Part shown: in pieces, positions 34,888 to 45,040 of the stretch
Layout of the letters: each line of letters opens with the position of its first letter
Numbering within the stretch: the first letter of the stretch is position 1
Origin: Labeo rohita
Taxonomy: Eukaryota; Chordata; Actinopteri; Cypriniformes; Cyprinidae
Length of the DNA stretch: 64,000 nt
Direction of reading: 5' to 3'
Assembly: GCF_022985175.1 (NCBI RefSeq)
Contig: NC_066877.1
Coordinates: 23,663,959 to 23,727,958, forward strand
Translations under genes and position numbers: made by a program
Notes under the pieces: generated by a model
Told to the model about the DNA's origin: nothing
The model's database searches: none
Seen by the model: the letters and a program-made list of their open reading frames with translations, nothing else

Positions 34888-37800
34888 ATAAAAACCTTTA
34901 GGCTAACGGAGACTTGTCACAGCACTTACATATTATTGCTCTTTTGTTGGTTTTGTTTGCTTCCATTGTCCTCATTTGTAGCATCTGCTAAATGACTAAA
35001 TGTAAATGTAAATATAAAATGTGACCCTGGACCCCAAAACCATTCTTAAGTAGCACAGGTACAATAACCATAGATTATTAAACGTAGCAATAACCAAGAA
35101 TACATTGTGTGGGTCAAAATTATCGATTTTTCTTTTATGCCAAAAATCCTAAGGATATTAAGTAAAGATCATGTTCCATGAAGATATTTTGTAAAATTCT
35201 TAGAGTAGTTTGATTAGTAATATGCATTGCTAAGAACTTTATTTGGACAACTTAATGGTGACTTTCCCAATATTTAGATTTTTTTGCATCCTCAGATTAC
35301 ATATTTTCAAATAGTTGTATCTCAGCAAAATATTGTCCTATCCTATTGTCCTAACAAACTACACATCAATGGAAAGCTTATATATTTAGTTTTCAGATTA
35401 TTTATAAATCTCAATTTTGAAAAATTGGCCCTTATGACTGGTTTTGTGGTCCAGGGTCACATATTTTATAAATATATCAAAACTTACACGTAATTTTTGA
35501 TTAGTAATATGCATTGCTAAGAACTTTATTTGGACAACTTTAAGGACGATTTTCTCCAGAATTTCAAATAGTTGTATCTCGGCCAAATATTGTCCTATCC
35601 TAACAAGGATCTATCAGATGATGTATAAATCTCAATTTCAAAAAACTGATCCTTTTGACTGGTTTTGTGGTCCTGGGTCACAAATAAGAACTATTTTTGC
35701 ACCACCTCTACATTGGGAGCAAGATGCATACGATGCCCTAAAATGCTGCCCATGTTGGCAACTCACTACATTTTGGAACAGAGCCGTAGTTTTCAGTTGT
35801 ATAAGCTTCTTCTATTTGGAACCGCTCCTCATCTGTGCCATTACAGCATTAGCAAGATTCTGCTGTCAGCAAGTACGCCTGGCACTGTAAGGTGCGGGGC
35901 CTCTCAGTAAACAGCATGTGTAGCATCCCCTCCCGTGGGTAGAAAGGCTCAAAAACTAGCTGTACCTTTGCTGGCAGAGCCCCTCCTATCTGGTCTGGCC
36001 CCTCAGACTGGGAAGTCCTTTTCTCCTGATGCACTAACACAGACTGAGAGACACGTTGTCTTCCGTCAATAATATTGCCAACAGCCAAATTACACCTAAC
36101 TACCTCAACACATCAGTGTAGGCTGCATTGAAAGCCCCTAGTGGGAGGCAGATTCGTATGGCATTTCCCACAAACATAATGATGTATAAATCAACTACAG
36201 ATGTAAATACTGAATGCATTAGTGGATTCATCTGCTACACAGACCGGACAAACTGACTGATGACAATAACTGTACATAATACCACAACCAGAGCTGCAAA
36301 TGGACTGTGGCTGAGATATCGCTACTCTGTTAGCTTTTATTTACCTTATTGCGAATCCGTTCTTTCCTGCTGCCCATGTCTTCTCGGTCCTCTTTGCCCA
36401 GTTTGTCTCCGGTCTCTGGGCAGTAAGAATAGCCATGGTGTTGGTCTTTCTTGGCTCTGTCCTGACAGTAGCCTTTGCCCCATTTGGTCTCCTCTTTGCG
36501 CCGCATGAACTTGTCAAATTCGTAGTGATGCCTCTGTCGTTTGCGCTCCTCGTCTCTGCCGCGATGCTCTTTGTCCCTCTGCCGACGGCCGTGACCTTCC
36601 CGCTGCTCCTTGTCACTCTCGATTTGACTCCTACTACGAAAGAGAGCTCATTTAATGAATTCAGCCACTTCAATATGACTTTATAAAAACATGCATATAC
36701 AGTGGTGTCCAAAAGTAACTTAACATGAAAAATCAGCAAAATCTGATGATCATGTTATCAGCGTGATTTGATCTTGTGCCTTTAAGGGTTAGTTCAACCA
36801 AAAATTAAAACTCTGTCATTAATTAATCCCTCATTTCATTCGAAACCCTTCGTAAGACCTTCATTCATCTTTGGGACACAAATTAAGATCTTTTTAATGA
36901 AATCCGAGAGCTTTCTGACCCTGCATAGACGCAACTACCATGTTCAAGGCCCAGAAAGTTGGATAAGGACATTGTTAAAATAGTCCATGTGACATCAGTG
37001 GTTCAACCTTCATTTTATGAAGCTACAGGAATACATTTTGTATGCAAAGAAACAAAAATAACGACTCCATTTTACAATTTCTTCTTTTTTGTGTCAGTCT
37101 TTGACGCACGTTCATCTTTGAGTCAGTCTTTGAATGCCACGACTCTATGAAAGGTCAGAAAGCTCTTGGATTACATCAAAAATATCTTAATTTGTGTTTC
37201 GAAGATGAATGAAGGTCATGAAGGTTTGAAACGACATGAGGGTGAGTAATAAATTACAGAATTTTCATTTTTGGGGAAACTAGATGGCACAAGATGCCCT
37301 TTAAAAAATGCAAGAAAGGGGTGGAGTTTAGGTGGCTCTTACTTATCCTTGGAATCCTTTGACTTGGTGTGTCCTGTTTGCTTTTCCCATCTGTTCTTCT
37401 CTGTCTCTCCACTGTCTCCTTTATCTTTCAGTCTGTCTGAGTCCACGTCATCGTCTCGATCACACTTCTTCAAAAGCTAAAGGAGTCCGTATGCAGATCT
37501 CATGTAATGACTGGTTGATAACCACGGGTGAAAACCTGTCATCTTCAGGATGTGATGGGGTGTTAAGTCATACCTTGATTTTTATCTCCTTTTCAGATAG
37601 CTTCTTCTGCTTTTCAGCCTCTTTTCGCTTTCGTCTCTCCTCTTCTCTGCGCTTTCGCTTCTCCTCTTCCCTCTGTCGCTTCTTTTCCAGTTCCCTCCTT
37701 CGCCTCTCCTCTCTTTTTTCCTCTCTTATTCTCTAGAATTGAAAAGGATTGTGTATATACAAGGCCAAATTATAGTCTATAACATACATTCAGATGGTGC

Positions 37801-40800
37801 TCTTACCTGTTTCTCTAATTTCTTGTTTTTGATGTACTCCAGCAAGGGTGTTGTCCTTTTGGCTACAAATAAGGTCACACGGAGAGAAAATAGATCTCAG
37901 TTTATAGAGAGCAATTTGTTCACCACATGTTTTTAATCATTCATTAAAGACATAGTCCATCCAAAAATGAAAGTTACCTCATGATTTACTCACCCTAGGT
38001 GTATATGACTTTCTTCTTTCAGATGAATATAATCAGAGTTATATTAAAAATGTCAGTGAATGGCTGTTGAGATTTTGAAGTTAATAAAGTGCATCCTTTC
38101 ATCATAAAAAGTACTCCACACAGCTCCAGGTGGTTAATAAAGGCCTTCTAAAGCAAACTGATGCATTTGTGTAAAAAAATGTCCATGCTTATAACTTTTT
38201 AAACTGCAATCTCTAGCTTACTGTCGTACGCACGTTCATGACAGACAGCGGTCACAAATTAGAAGTACAAAATGAGGATTTGTAAAGAAAAATGTCCAAG
38301 AGGAAACTGGTTTTCCTTTGCTGTGAACAAAGCTTGGTTCTCGCGAGACTAGCATATTCTCAACGGTGCTTGCGCTACACCTACATCCTACATCTTTCAC
38401 TGGAACACCACTCTCTCATGAACACACAGTGGAAGCTAGAGATTACGGTTTTTAAAGTTGTAAATATTGATATTTTTCTTACACAAATGCATCGATTCAC
38501 TTCATTAGCCCCTAGAAACTGTGTGGAGCACTTGATGGATGGACACACTTAATTGGACTTCAAAATCTCAACAGCCATTCACTGCCATTATAAAGCTTGG
38601 AAGAGCCACAACATTTTTTAGAGAGGTCATCGGATGCCCATTTTCCACAAGTTGATATGATTCTTTAGGGTCTTAATGAAAAGTCTATAATATACTTTGG
38701 TAAAACAACACCCTTTTTACCTTGCCAAAATAAGCTCTGCAAAAAACATCTCATTCTGATCAAGGCTGCTTTAAATGCAAATGAGCTCTGCTCACCACGC
38801 CCCTCTCTTCTCTCTGTGGAGAGACGAGCCTTTTTACTTTAGCCGCATTTAGCTGCTAAACTTGCTAAAAAAAACCCTTATACTCACTTCTGCTGTAAGT
38901 GGAACTGGATCATCAATGATTCGCGCGAACATAGACGGATATATGTAGATCGGGAGGTGCATTCCCTTCACAAACAAACGTAATCCACTGCAGCTCAGAT
39001 GTCGGGAGTAAATGACGACCACTATGTTCATTATTACATCCAGCAACACAACACCTCAATCGCTCAATGAGATATTCTTGTCTAACGTAGATCCCTGCTC
39101 CGGCATCGAAACAAAGAGGACGGACTGTTACAGCTGATCTGAGGTAAAACGCTCATGTCAATAAACTATCGCGGGTATATTACAGACTTTTCATTAAGAC
39201 CCTCTGTGGGTATGACGCCACAACGACAGGCATCTGAGAACGGCTCGATTTGAAAAAGGGAATATTATTTTTACAGATTAATTAAAAACCACTGCATGGA
39301 TTTTTATCATTATAGGGTAGATTTGTACATACACTGCCAACACACATTAATGTTCAAACTGCATGTAAAAGTGAACTTAGCATCCGATGACCCCTTTAAA
39401 ATAAAAGGGTGATATTATGGTTTTTCATTTTTTGAACTTTAGTCAGTGTGTGGTGTGTATCTTTGGGCATAACAAAGATCTAAAAAGTTACAAATCTCAA
39501 AGTCCACTCTAAAAGGAGATATTTCGTTTTTAAAAAATCCCTTTTCAAGAACTACAACGAACGACTCCTTTGGACTACAAAGTTTGTTTTCCGCATGCAA
39601 TGATGTGACAACGTGGACCATTAGAATATCATTAAAATAAATCCTGCCCACGGAAATTCTAATTGTTGGAGGGAGGGTAGGGACGAGGTGGGGGATTAGC
39701 CTAACTTTAGCGATGCAGCACAGAGAGCCACTTCAACGAGCCGCAGCACGGCAGGTATAAACACAAGCATTGACTAGAGTGGCCGCTCCAGAGCTGTAAC
39801 GCACCGCAGACGTGTGCAGTACAGGGGGTCGAAACACATGCCGAAGCCACAGCCTACTCTGGTTGCGCGTCGGAGCCATAACGCGCCGCAGATGTGTGCA
39901 GTGTGTGGTAAGAGATTTATTCATCATACAGTGTAGATAGCTTAACTTATAACGCAAGTGTTTTTTAAAATGCATAAACTTGCACTAGAATAGGCTAGGC
40001 TGATCAGTGATGATGTTCCTCCAGGGGGTTAATAAAGGCCTCCTGTAGTGAATCGATTTAAATTTAAAACGTAAAAATCACTTTAATCAGCTTGCGCTAA
40101 CAGTTGTACACAGAACTTGCTTCTTCGACAAGGGGCGTGGCATTACTGAAACACCGTCTAAGCTGTTCACCATTCGCAACACACTTGGACAGCTAACCAA
40201 TCACAACACATTTTGTTTTTCGGAAGGCGGGCCCGGAACTAATCGAGCCTTATTTGCCAGGCTGGGAGAGATGTATTGTAATAATGTAAATTATGTTAAA
40301 AATAATGTGTTTTTCAAACCACCAAGCATGAAAGCATGTTTTAGTACACCCCCAAAACAAAATCAAGACTTTGTAAAAGAGCATAATAGGACCCCTTTAA
40401 TATACCTCCGATTGTATTCATCTGAAAGAAGAAAGTCATATACACCTAGGATGCCTTAAGGTTGAGTAAATCATGAGGTAATCATAAGGTCACTTTTAGG
40501 TGAACTATCCCTTCAAAACCTCTATTCCCATAAACCCACAGCAGCCCATTACAAATTATCCTACCAGACTGTTTTCAACATCAAAAAGTGTTATAATCAA
40601 AATGAACTAAGACCAGCTTCATAATACTTGTCCTATGATGTCCTATATGTAATACTTCTCCATTAAATATATGTCCTGGACATATATTTATCTACAAAAA
40701 TTTCCAAAACAGTACCTATGAGTTCTCGGGTTTTAGCTTCAATCTCTCCCAATAGTGTTTCGGGATTGGCCATTGATTTCTCCTCATCACAAGAATAGTT

Positions 40801-42379
40801 TTCCAGAAATCGCCTGTATTCTGGGTCTGAAAACAAAATTAAATGGAGATAATAGAAGTGTTTTTAATTTATTCGTTTATTTAGTATATATTTGACTCAG
40901 TAAAGCCACTTTTTATGAATACTTGAAATGTATAAATAATATAAATAATGTTTTATAAATTCAAAATTGTAAATACCTTCTTCAATAGTTCCTGCTTTAG
41001 CATCTTTCTTCTTTAACTTTTTCTTGGAAACCTTCTGAAATGGTGCAAATTCTACGACAGCTGGATACTCTTGGCCTAAATTTAAAAATATAAAACAAAT
41101 AGTACATTCACATTTTATGAACCTCAATATAAGCCATTTATATTACCACTATTATAGTTACAACTATGAACTAGATTAGGGGAGATTAAATGGTAAAAAG
41201 AGGAACATGAATAACCTTTATTGTCAATGAATACATAACCATCAAAGCGATCTCTGAAAATAATGATATCCTCTGGGTTTTTGAAGTTGATGTATGCTCT
41301 TGAGAAGAGATGCGGGTATAAGCTGCGTAGAATAAATATATAAAGACACATACATGTATAAGATGCTGACAGTGCTCAGGATCACAGTATATTCATAAAC
41401 ACAAACCAAAGATACCTCTGATCAGCAGGGAAGAACTCAAAATAGTCAAAAGATGGAAGAGGACTCAGATGCTCTTCAAGCTGGTCTTTTGATAAACTGG
41501 GTGGCAATCGGCGTATGACAACCTATATCAAAAGAAGCATGTATAAAGAAAATTGCACTAAAAAATCATCCACGTCAAAAGCAAGATCAGCACCCACATT
41601 TGCAAAATAACAGTTGCAAATATTAGAAATAAAATTGCAAAGACATAAACGAACATGCCATGATGTGTGTAAAACACTGCAAAAGAGACAAAAAGAGATA
41701 AAATATTAGTGCTGAGCATTTCTTCACTCATGACAATATAATGTTGAGGAGTCCAAAATCCCTGTGCATGAATTAAACTGAATGTTTTTATAGTGTTTTC
41801 GTGTCATTTTTAATGATTAAAAATCCCGTCCCCATGAATTGCAAATGCATGGAAAAGAACGAACAGTACATTATTTAAATTTTCTATGTGTTCCATAAAT
41901 GTAAGTCATACATGAGTGTGAGTAAGGCAGAATTATCCCTTTACACACACTGGCTATTTATAAAAATTAAAAATGACAATTTTCTAATGTCTCTAATGCA
42001 CCATTGACTGTGCTCTTTTATAAAATTATATATGCATATAAATATTCAACGCCTGAACTATTAAATCAATTTAATCCAACTGTGCATGAATGCATTTGTG
42101 TTAGATGTGATGCTACAGGGATATTCGTTTCACTTGGCTGTCCTGCGTTTTCGCTGTCTATGGTGCTGAATCCCGTTCCCTCCATCATCATCATCATCAT
42201 CACACTCTCCCAACCTACCAAACAACTGCGCCACTTACCTTGGTGAAGACCTCCTTCTTCTCCTCCTTGTGCTTCGGGTTCACCGCGACGTTGTCCTGCT
42301 CCCTCTGACAATCCCTGAACTGGATCTCGACGCTGCCTCGCTCCCTGCTTCCTGTCCTCTGCTCCTTTTCAGACCTCAT
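32723..42379 (-). CDS. upf3a: Regulator of nonsense transcripts 3A (UPF3 family)
   Basis: Ten coding exons: 42239-42379, 41416-41522, 41216-41322, 40977-41075, 40716-40826, 37807-37862, 37574-37732, 37343-37476, 36345-36630, 32723-32887. They total 1365 bp and 454 aa (human UPF3A 476). The start MRSEKE is that of UPF3A. Residues from 48 (VVIRRLPPSL) form the RRM-like domain that binds UPF2, with RAYINFKN and FRDRFDGYVF as its core strands. A long basic/acidic coiled-coil-like stretch follows (exons 7-9). The C-terminus from residue 401 carries the exon-junction-complex binding motif DRPAMQLYQPGAR, which contacts EIF4A3-MAGOH-Y14. The protein acts in nonsense-mediated decay and shuttles between nucleus and cytoplasm. 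The UPF3A call over UPF3B rests on the N-terminus, on LGEIEAKTRELIA and on adjacency to cdc16, as in human 13q34. Confidence 0.95.
33340..34308. repeat. Family D palindromic element in upf3a intron 9
   Basis: GTTCAAAAGTTTACATACGC (about 33409) is answered by GCATATGTAAACTTTTGAAC (about 34123-34142). GAGAAAATAATAGTTGAATT (left) is answered by its inverse near 34157-34175. The right end continues to AATTAACATTTTGCAGATTC. Related copies are at 45041-46045 and 62245-62940. Confidence 0.8.
34832..34890. repeat. (TA)n/(CATA)n microsatellite
   Basis: A mixed TATATA / ATACATATA run in upf3a intron 9. Confidence 0.85.
35020..35461. repeat. Complete family C element
   Basis: The left end TGTGACCCTGGACCCCAAAA and the right end GGTTTTGTGGTCCAGGGTCACA are inverted terminal repeats. 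It is about 440 bp and serves as the reference copy for the family. Confidence 0.85.
35462..35682. repeat. Partial family C copy abutting the complete one
   Basis: Begins TATTTTATAAATATATCAAA and repeats the right half of family C (GTAATATGCATTGCTAAGAA, TTGTATCTCGGCCAAATATT), ending GGTTTTGTGGTCCTGGGTCACA. It joins the previous copy without spacer, which suggests a local duplication of the right half. Confidence 0.75.
35966..36043 (-). other. Possible in-frame 78-nt cassette exon of upf3a
   Basis: In upf3a intron 9 an open segment of 26 codons is bordered by a strong acceptor (ACGTGTCTCTCAG) and a good donor (GCAAAG then GTACAG). Its phase is 0 on both sides, as at the junction between exons 9 and 10, so inclusion would keep frame and insert SVLVHQEKRTSQSEGP, then ten more residues, directly before the exon-junction motif. 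Human UPF3A and UPF3B have no such insert at this point as far as I recall. The open frame extends well beyond both splice sites (35849-36088), and the segment is free of the recognised repeats. Confidence 0.35.
36781..37290. repeat. Palindromic repeat, GGGTTAGTTCAACC type, in upf3a intron 8
   Basis: TTAAGGGTTAGTTCAACC at the left and ATTTTTGGGGAAACTAGATG at the right are degraded inverses. AAGCTCTTGGATTACATC and GATGAATGAAGGTCATGAAG pair with their complements in the left arm. It is related to 3019-3538. Confidence 0.7.
38619..39398. mobile_element. Inserted element with GGTCATCGGATGC inverted ends
   Basis: GAGGTCATCGGATGCCCATT at the left and TTAGCATCCGATGACCCCTT at the right are inverted terminal repeats about 780 bp apart. 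TCTTTAGGGTCTTAATGAAA (38662-38685) is paired with its inverse near 39188-39203. No transposase frame is present, so it is a non-autonomous DNA element. Confidence 0.7.
39403..40400. mobile_element. Second inserted element with AAAGGGTxxTATTATG inverted ends
   Basis: ATAAAAGGGTGATATTATGG at the left and GCATAATAGGACCCCTTTAA at the right are imperfect inverted ends about 1 kb apart. GC content rises inside (CGCACCGCAGACGTG, GCGCGCCGCAGATGTG region at 39800-39900, with a local direct repeat of CGCCGCAGANGTGTGCAGT). No coding frame is recognised. Confidence 0.6.
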
Positions 42380-42470
42380 ATCTCCATTTCGCCCTCTTCG
42401 CTGTCCGAAATCCGCAAACTCTCGCGGGAATTCTCCCAAATACCGCGAGGCTTGCACGTTGGCGTTTATT
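42380..42470 (-). promoter_or_regulatory. upf3a 5' region overlapping a polyadenylation signal
   Basis: Just upstream of the upf3a ATG the sequence contains CTCTCGCGGGA and CCGCGAGG, typical of a CpG promoter. A minus-strand AATAAA (complement 42465-42470), 250 nt past the stop of the upstream minus-strand gene, sits in the same stretch, so the two transcripts nearly touch or overlap. Confidence 0.4.
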
Positions 42471-42718
42471 CTCTTCTTGTCATTTCAAGGGTAACGTGTT
42501 ACCGTTGCATTTTGTTTATAGAACAGAAATGTGAAGCACTGCTACATTCTTTTAAAGATAAATAGAATATGGTTGTTTGGACATTATATATTTGGTTCAT
42601 CTTTTGATTTAGATACTAGAGAGATACAAATATATTACTCAAGTTTGGCGTTTGTTTTGGATACAACAAATCCCTTCATTTCAGCTAGGGTGGGGTATAA
42701 AAACGACGACCATGACTG

Positions 42719-44791
42719 TCATCGTTTAGCGCCGGGAGGCGCGTTGTCGTCCTCGGAGTCGCTGTCTGTGCAGCTCGGCTGTACGCATGGTCGATCCGGA
42801 CCGAACGGGCTGCCGGTGCTTACCGTGCTCCATACGTCCGGGCTGCTGGGCTGACTCACGGAGCGCCCGTAACAGTCACGACTAGGAACTGCAGGAAACA
42901 CAAGACCACAGTCTAAAAACGTATCTATCCACGTATATTTGTATTTATCTGCAAAAGTATCTATCCATCCGTGTGATAAAAGCACAATTCATCCATTAAG
43001 ATCAATCCATCTATACCGATATTAGCCTATATTTATTCAAAAATGTAACCTAAAAGTCTATCCGTTCGTCTATATATTAACCCAACCTTCTGCGAATCCA
43101 CAGCTAGACATATATTTAGCTGCAAATATATGTGACCCTGGACCACAAAACCAGTCACAAGGGTCATTTTTGTCGTTTGTTTTTCTGAATAAATAAGCTT
43201 TCAATTGATGGTTTGTTAGGACAATATTTCGCCGAGAAACAATATGAAAATCTGGAATCTGAGGGTGCCAAAAAATCTAAATATTGAGAAAAATCGCATT
43301 TAAAGTTGTCTAAATGAAGTTCTTAGCAATGCATAGCCCATTACTAATTCAAAATACAGTTTTGATATATTTACAGTAGAAAATTTACGAAATATCTTCA
43401 TCATGGAACGTGATCTTTACTTAATATCCTAATGATTTTTGGCATAAAAGAAAAATCGATAAATTTGACATATCCAATGTATTTTTGGCTATTGCTACAA
43501 ATATACCTGTGCTACTTATGACTGGTTTTGTGGTCCAGGGTCACTATCCTCTATCCATCTGTCTATCTTTCCAAAGCTAGACCTGTATTTATCTGCAAAT
43601 ATATAAATCCATCTGTATGAAAGGCATGTCTGTATGTCCATTTATGTATCTGCAAATTGATCTATCCATCTGCATTCATCCTTATGACAAAAAAACCTCT
43701 CTGCAAAGGGAGACATTCATTCTCTCCATCTATCTTTTTGCTAAAGCACTATCCACCCATTTATTTATCTAAACAAATGTTTTTGTCCATCAATCTACGT
43801 ATCTCAGATATATCTGTAAAATTATCAGTCCTCTCATTAATCCATATGCAAAAAGTATCTCCAACCATTTACTTGCACAAATTCTATTTTAGTCACATCT
43901 GCAAAAGCATCCATCAGCAAATCCATCATCTTTCTCCAAAAGCATTAATCCATTCAATTACCTGCAAAATATATGTATGTGTATATAAATCTAAACGATT
44001 AGGCTATCATAATTGTTTAATCTACAAAAGTATCAGACCCACTTTATATTAAGTGTCTTTAACCAACTTTAATGTTGATTAATTGTCTTTAATCAAAGTG
44101 AGATTTGATACAATGCAATTACGGTGTGATCACAGTATCGAAATTTAGGCTTAATTTCTATTAGTTATTGTCGATAACATAGCGATGTAAAAGTACAACT
44201 CATTTAGAAATGTCTTTCTAACAACAGACTGGCGAATTCGCGTCCACGATTGGGAACTTAGACGATTTAACGCGAGACTCCAGATCGTGCGGATTCCTAT
44301 TAAAATGACTGGATTTGGCCCATGAAATTTACAAAAGTTTACCGAGCAACGATAAACTTACTTTAAAAAAAAGTTTTATATCTATGATTACACCTGTCCT
44401 TAACTTTACCATAAATGATTTGCAATACATCATACAATTACGTACAATAGATGCAGTGTTCCTAGCATTCATTTTATTTTTATTATTTAGTAGTTAAAGT
44501 AGAAAGTGGGAGCAAAATCCATTCTACAAATTTTACTTATATTTATCTACATTATTTCCTCCGAGTATCCCTATCCACATTAAAGGTGTTGTAATATAGA
44601 ATATCTAATGTCTTACCACTGAGAAACGTTTGCTTCCCGCTGGCCGTCTCAAGACAGAGCTGAGGTGAAGGCCTCTCTGGTGTGGAAACGGAGCTCTTTA
44701 AACTGGGCACAAATGTGGAACAGGTGTCCAGATCTCGACTCACGCGCACGTGCGAGTAGGTGATGTTGGATTTGGATGGTGTGCAGCCCAT
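42719..44791 (-). CDS. Small two-exon gene with N-myristoylation-type start; PCARE-like N-terminus
   Basis: Exon 1 codes from 44791 to 44617 (donor GTAAGACA) and exon 2 from 42888 (acceptor TTTCCTGCAG) to the TGA at 42719. Together they give 345 bp and 114 aa in frame. The protein starts MGCTPSKSNITYSHVRVSRD: glycine 2 with serine 6 fits the N-myristoyltransferase consensus, and cysteine 3 could be palmitoylated, so a membrane-anchored peripheral protein is inferred. The middle is rich in Ser/Thr/Pro, and the end is acidic (SDSEDD) then basic. MGCTPS and a following ASGK motif recall the N-terminus of photoreceptor cilium actin regulator (PCARE/C2orf71), which is far longer. This may be a distant or truncated relative. 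The intron carries a family C element and a diverged CTATCCATC tract. Codon frame and splice sites are good, but no homologue is confirmed. Confidence 0.5.
42920..44030. repeat. Diverged CTATCCATC/ATCTGCAAA tract in the intron of the small gene
   Basis: Units such as CGTATCTATCCACG, TATCTATCCATCCG, ATCTGCAAATATATAAATCC, GATCTATCCATCTGC and GCAAAAGCATCCATCAGC recur irregularly on both sides of a family C insertion. This looks like an old, diverged minisatellite. It creates a long spurious plus-strand frame (43657-44052). Confidence 0.5.
43131..43544. repeat. Complete family C element
   Basis: Starts TGTGACCCTGGACCACAAAA and ends GGTTTTGTGGTCCAGGGTCA. It is inserted inside the CTATCCATC tract, with similar ATCTGCAAATATAT sequence on both sides. 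Confidence 0.85.
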
Positions 44792-45040
44792 GACTAATTC
44801 TGCTGCTCACAAGCCAGCTTCCATCTGGGGAGCATCCAGTGTGACACAGCCTGCACATTTCAGTGACTACAAACAAAGACACTTCTGCTCTACTTCAGGG
44901 GCCGATCTGAAGACCCCATGACGTTCCTGGATGCAAAATTAGGGAGGAGGTGCCTGATGACCCCCTGAGAGGAGCTTTAAACGAATAATAATAATAATAA
45001 TAAAAAAACAGGAACAACTTTCAGTGGTAACATCAACATA

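Larger units (their letters stand above)
37945..40516. repeat. Repeat of the 3878-4263 family interrupted by two insertions
   Basis: The left part runs from CATAGTCCATCCAAAAATGA to TTGGAAGAGCCACAACATTT (about 38618). The right part resumes at AATATACCTCCGATTGTATT (40399) and ends GGTGAACTATCCCTTC. In the intact relative at 3878-4263 these two sequences are continuous. The two inserted elements at 38619-39398 and 39403-40400 sit back to back in between, in upf3a intron 5. Confidence 0.75.

Noticed and set aside
36341..36739. 132-codon minus-strand frame
   Set aside because: It overlaps upf3a exon 9 in a different frame; the exon 9 frame joins correctly to exons 8 and 10.
32723..42379. First considered as akap17a, the human neighbour of P2RY8
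   Set aside because: The exons read MRSEKE, VVIRRLPPSL, FRDRFDGYVF and DRPAMQLYQPGAR, which are UPF3 family features; nothing matches AKAP17A.
43657..44052. 131-codon plus-strand frame
   Set aside because: It runs through the diverged CTATCCATC tract; its residues merely reflect the repeat (SIxLSxKxIHP-like).
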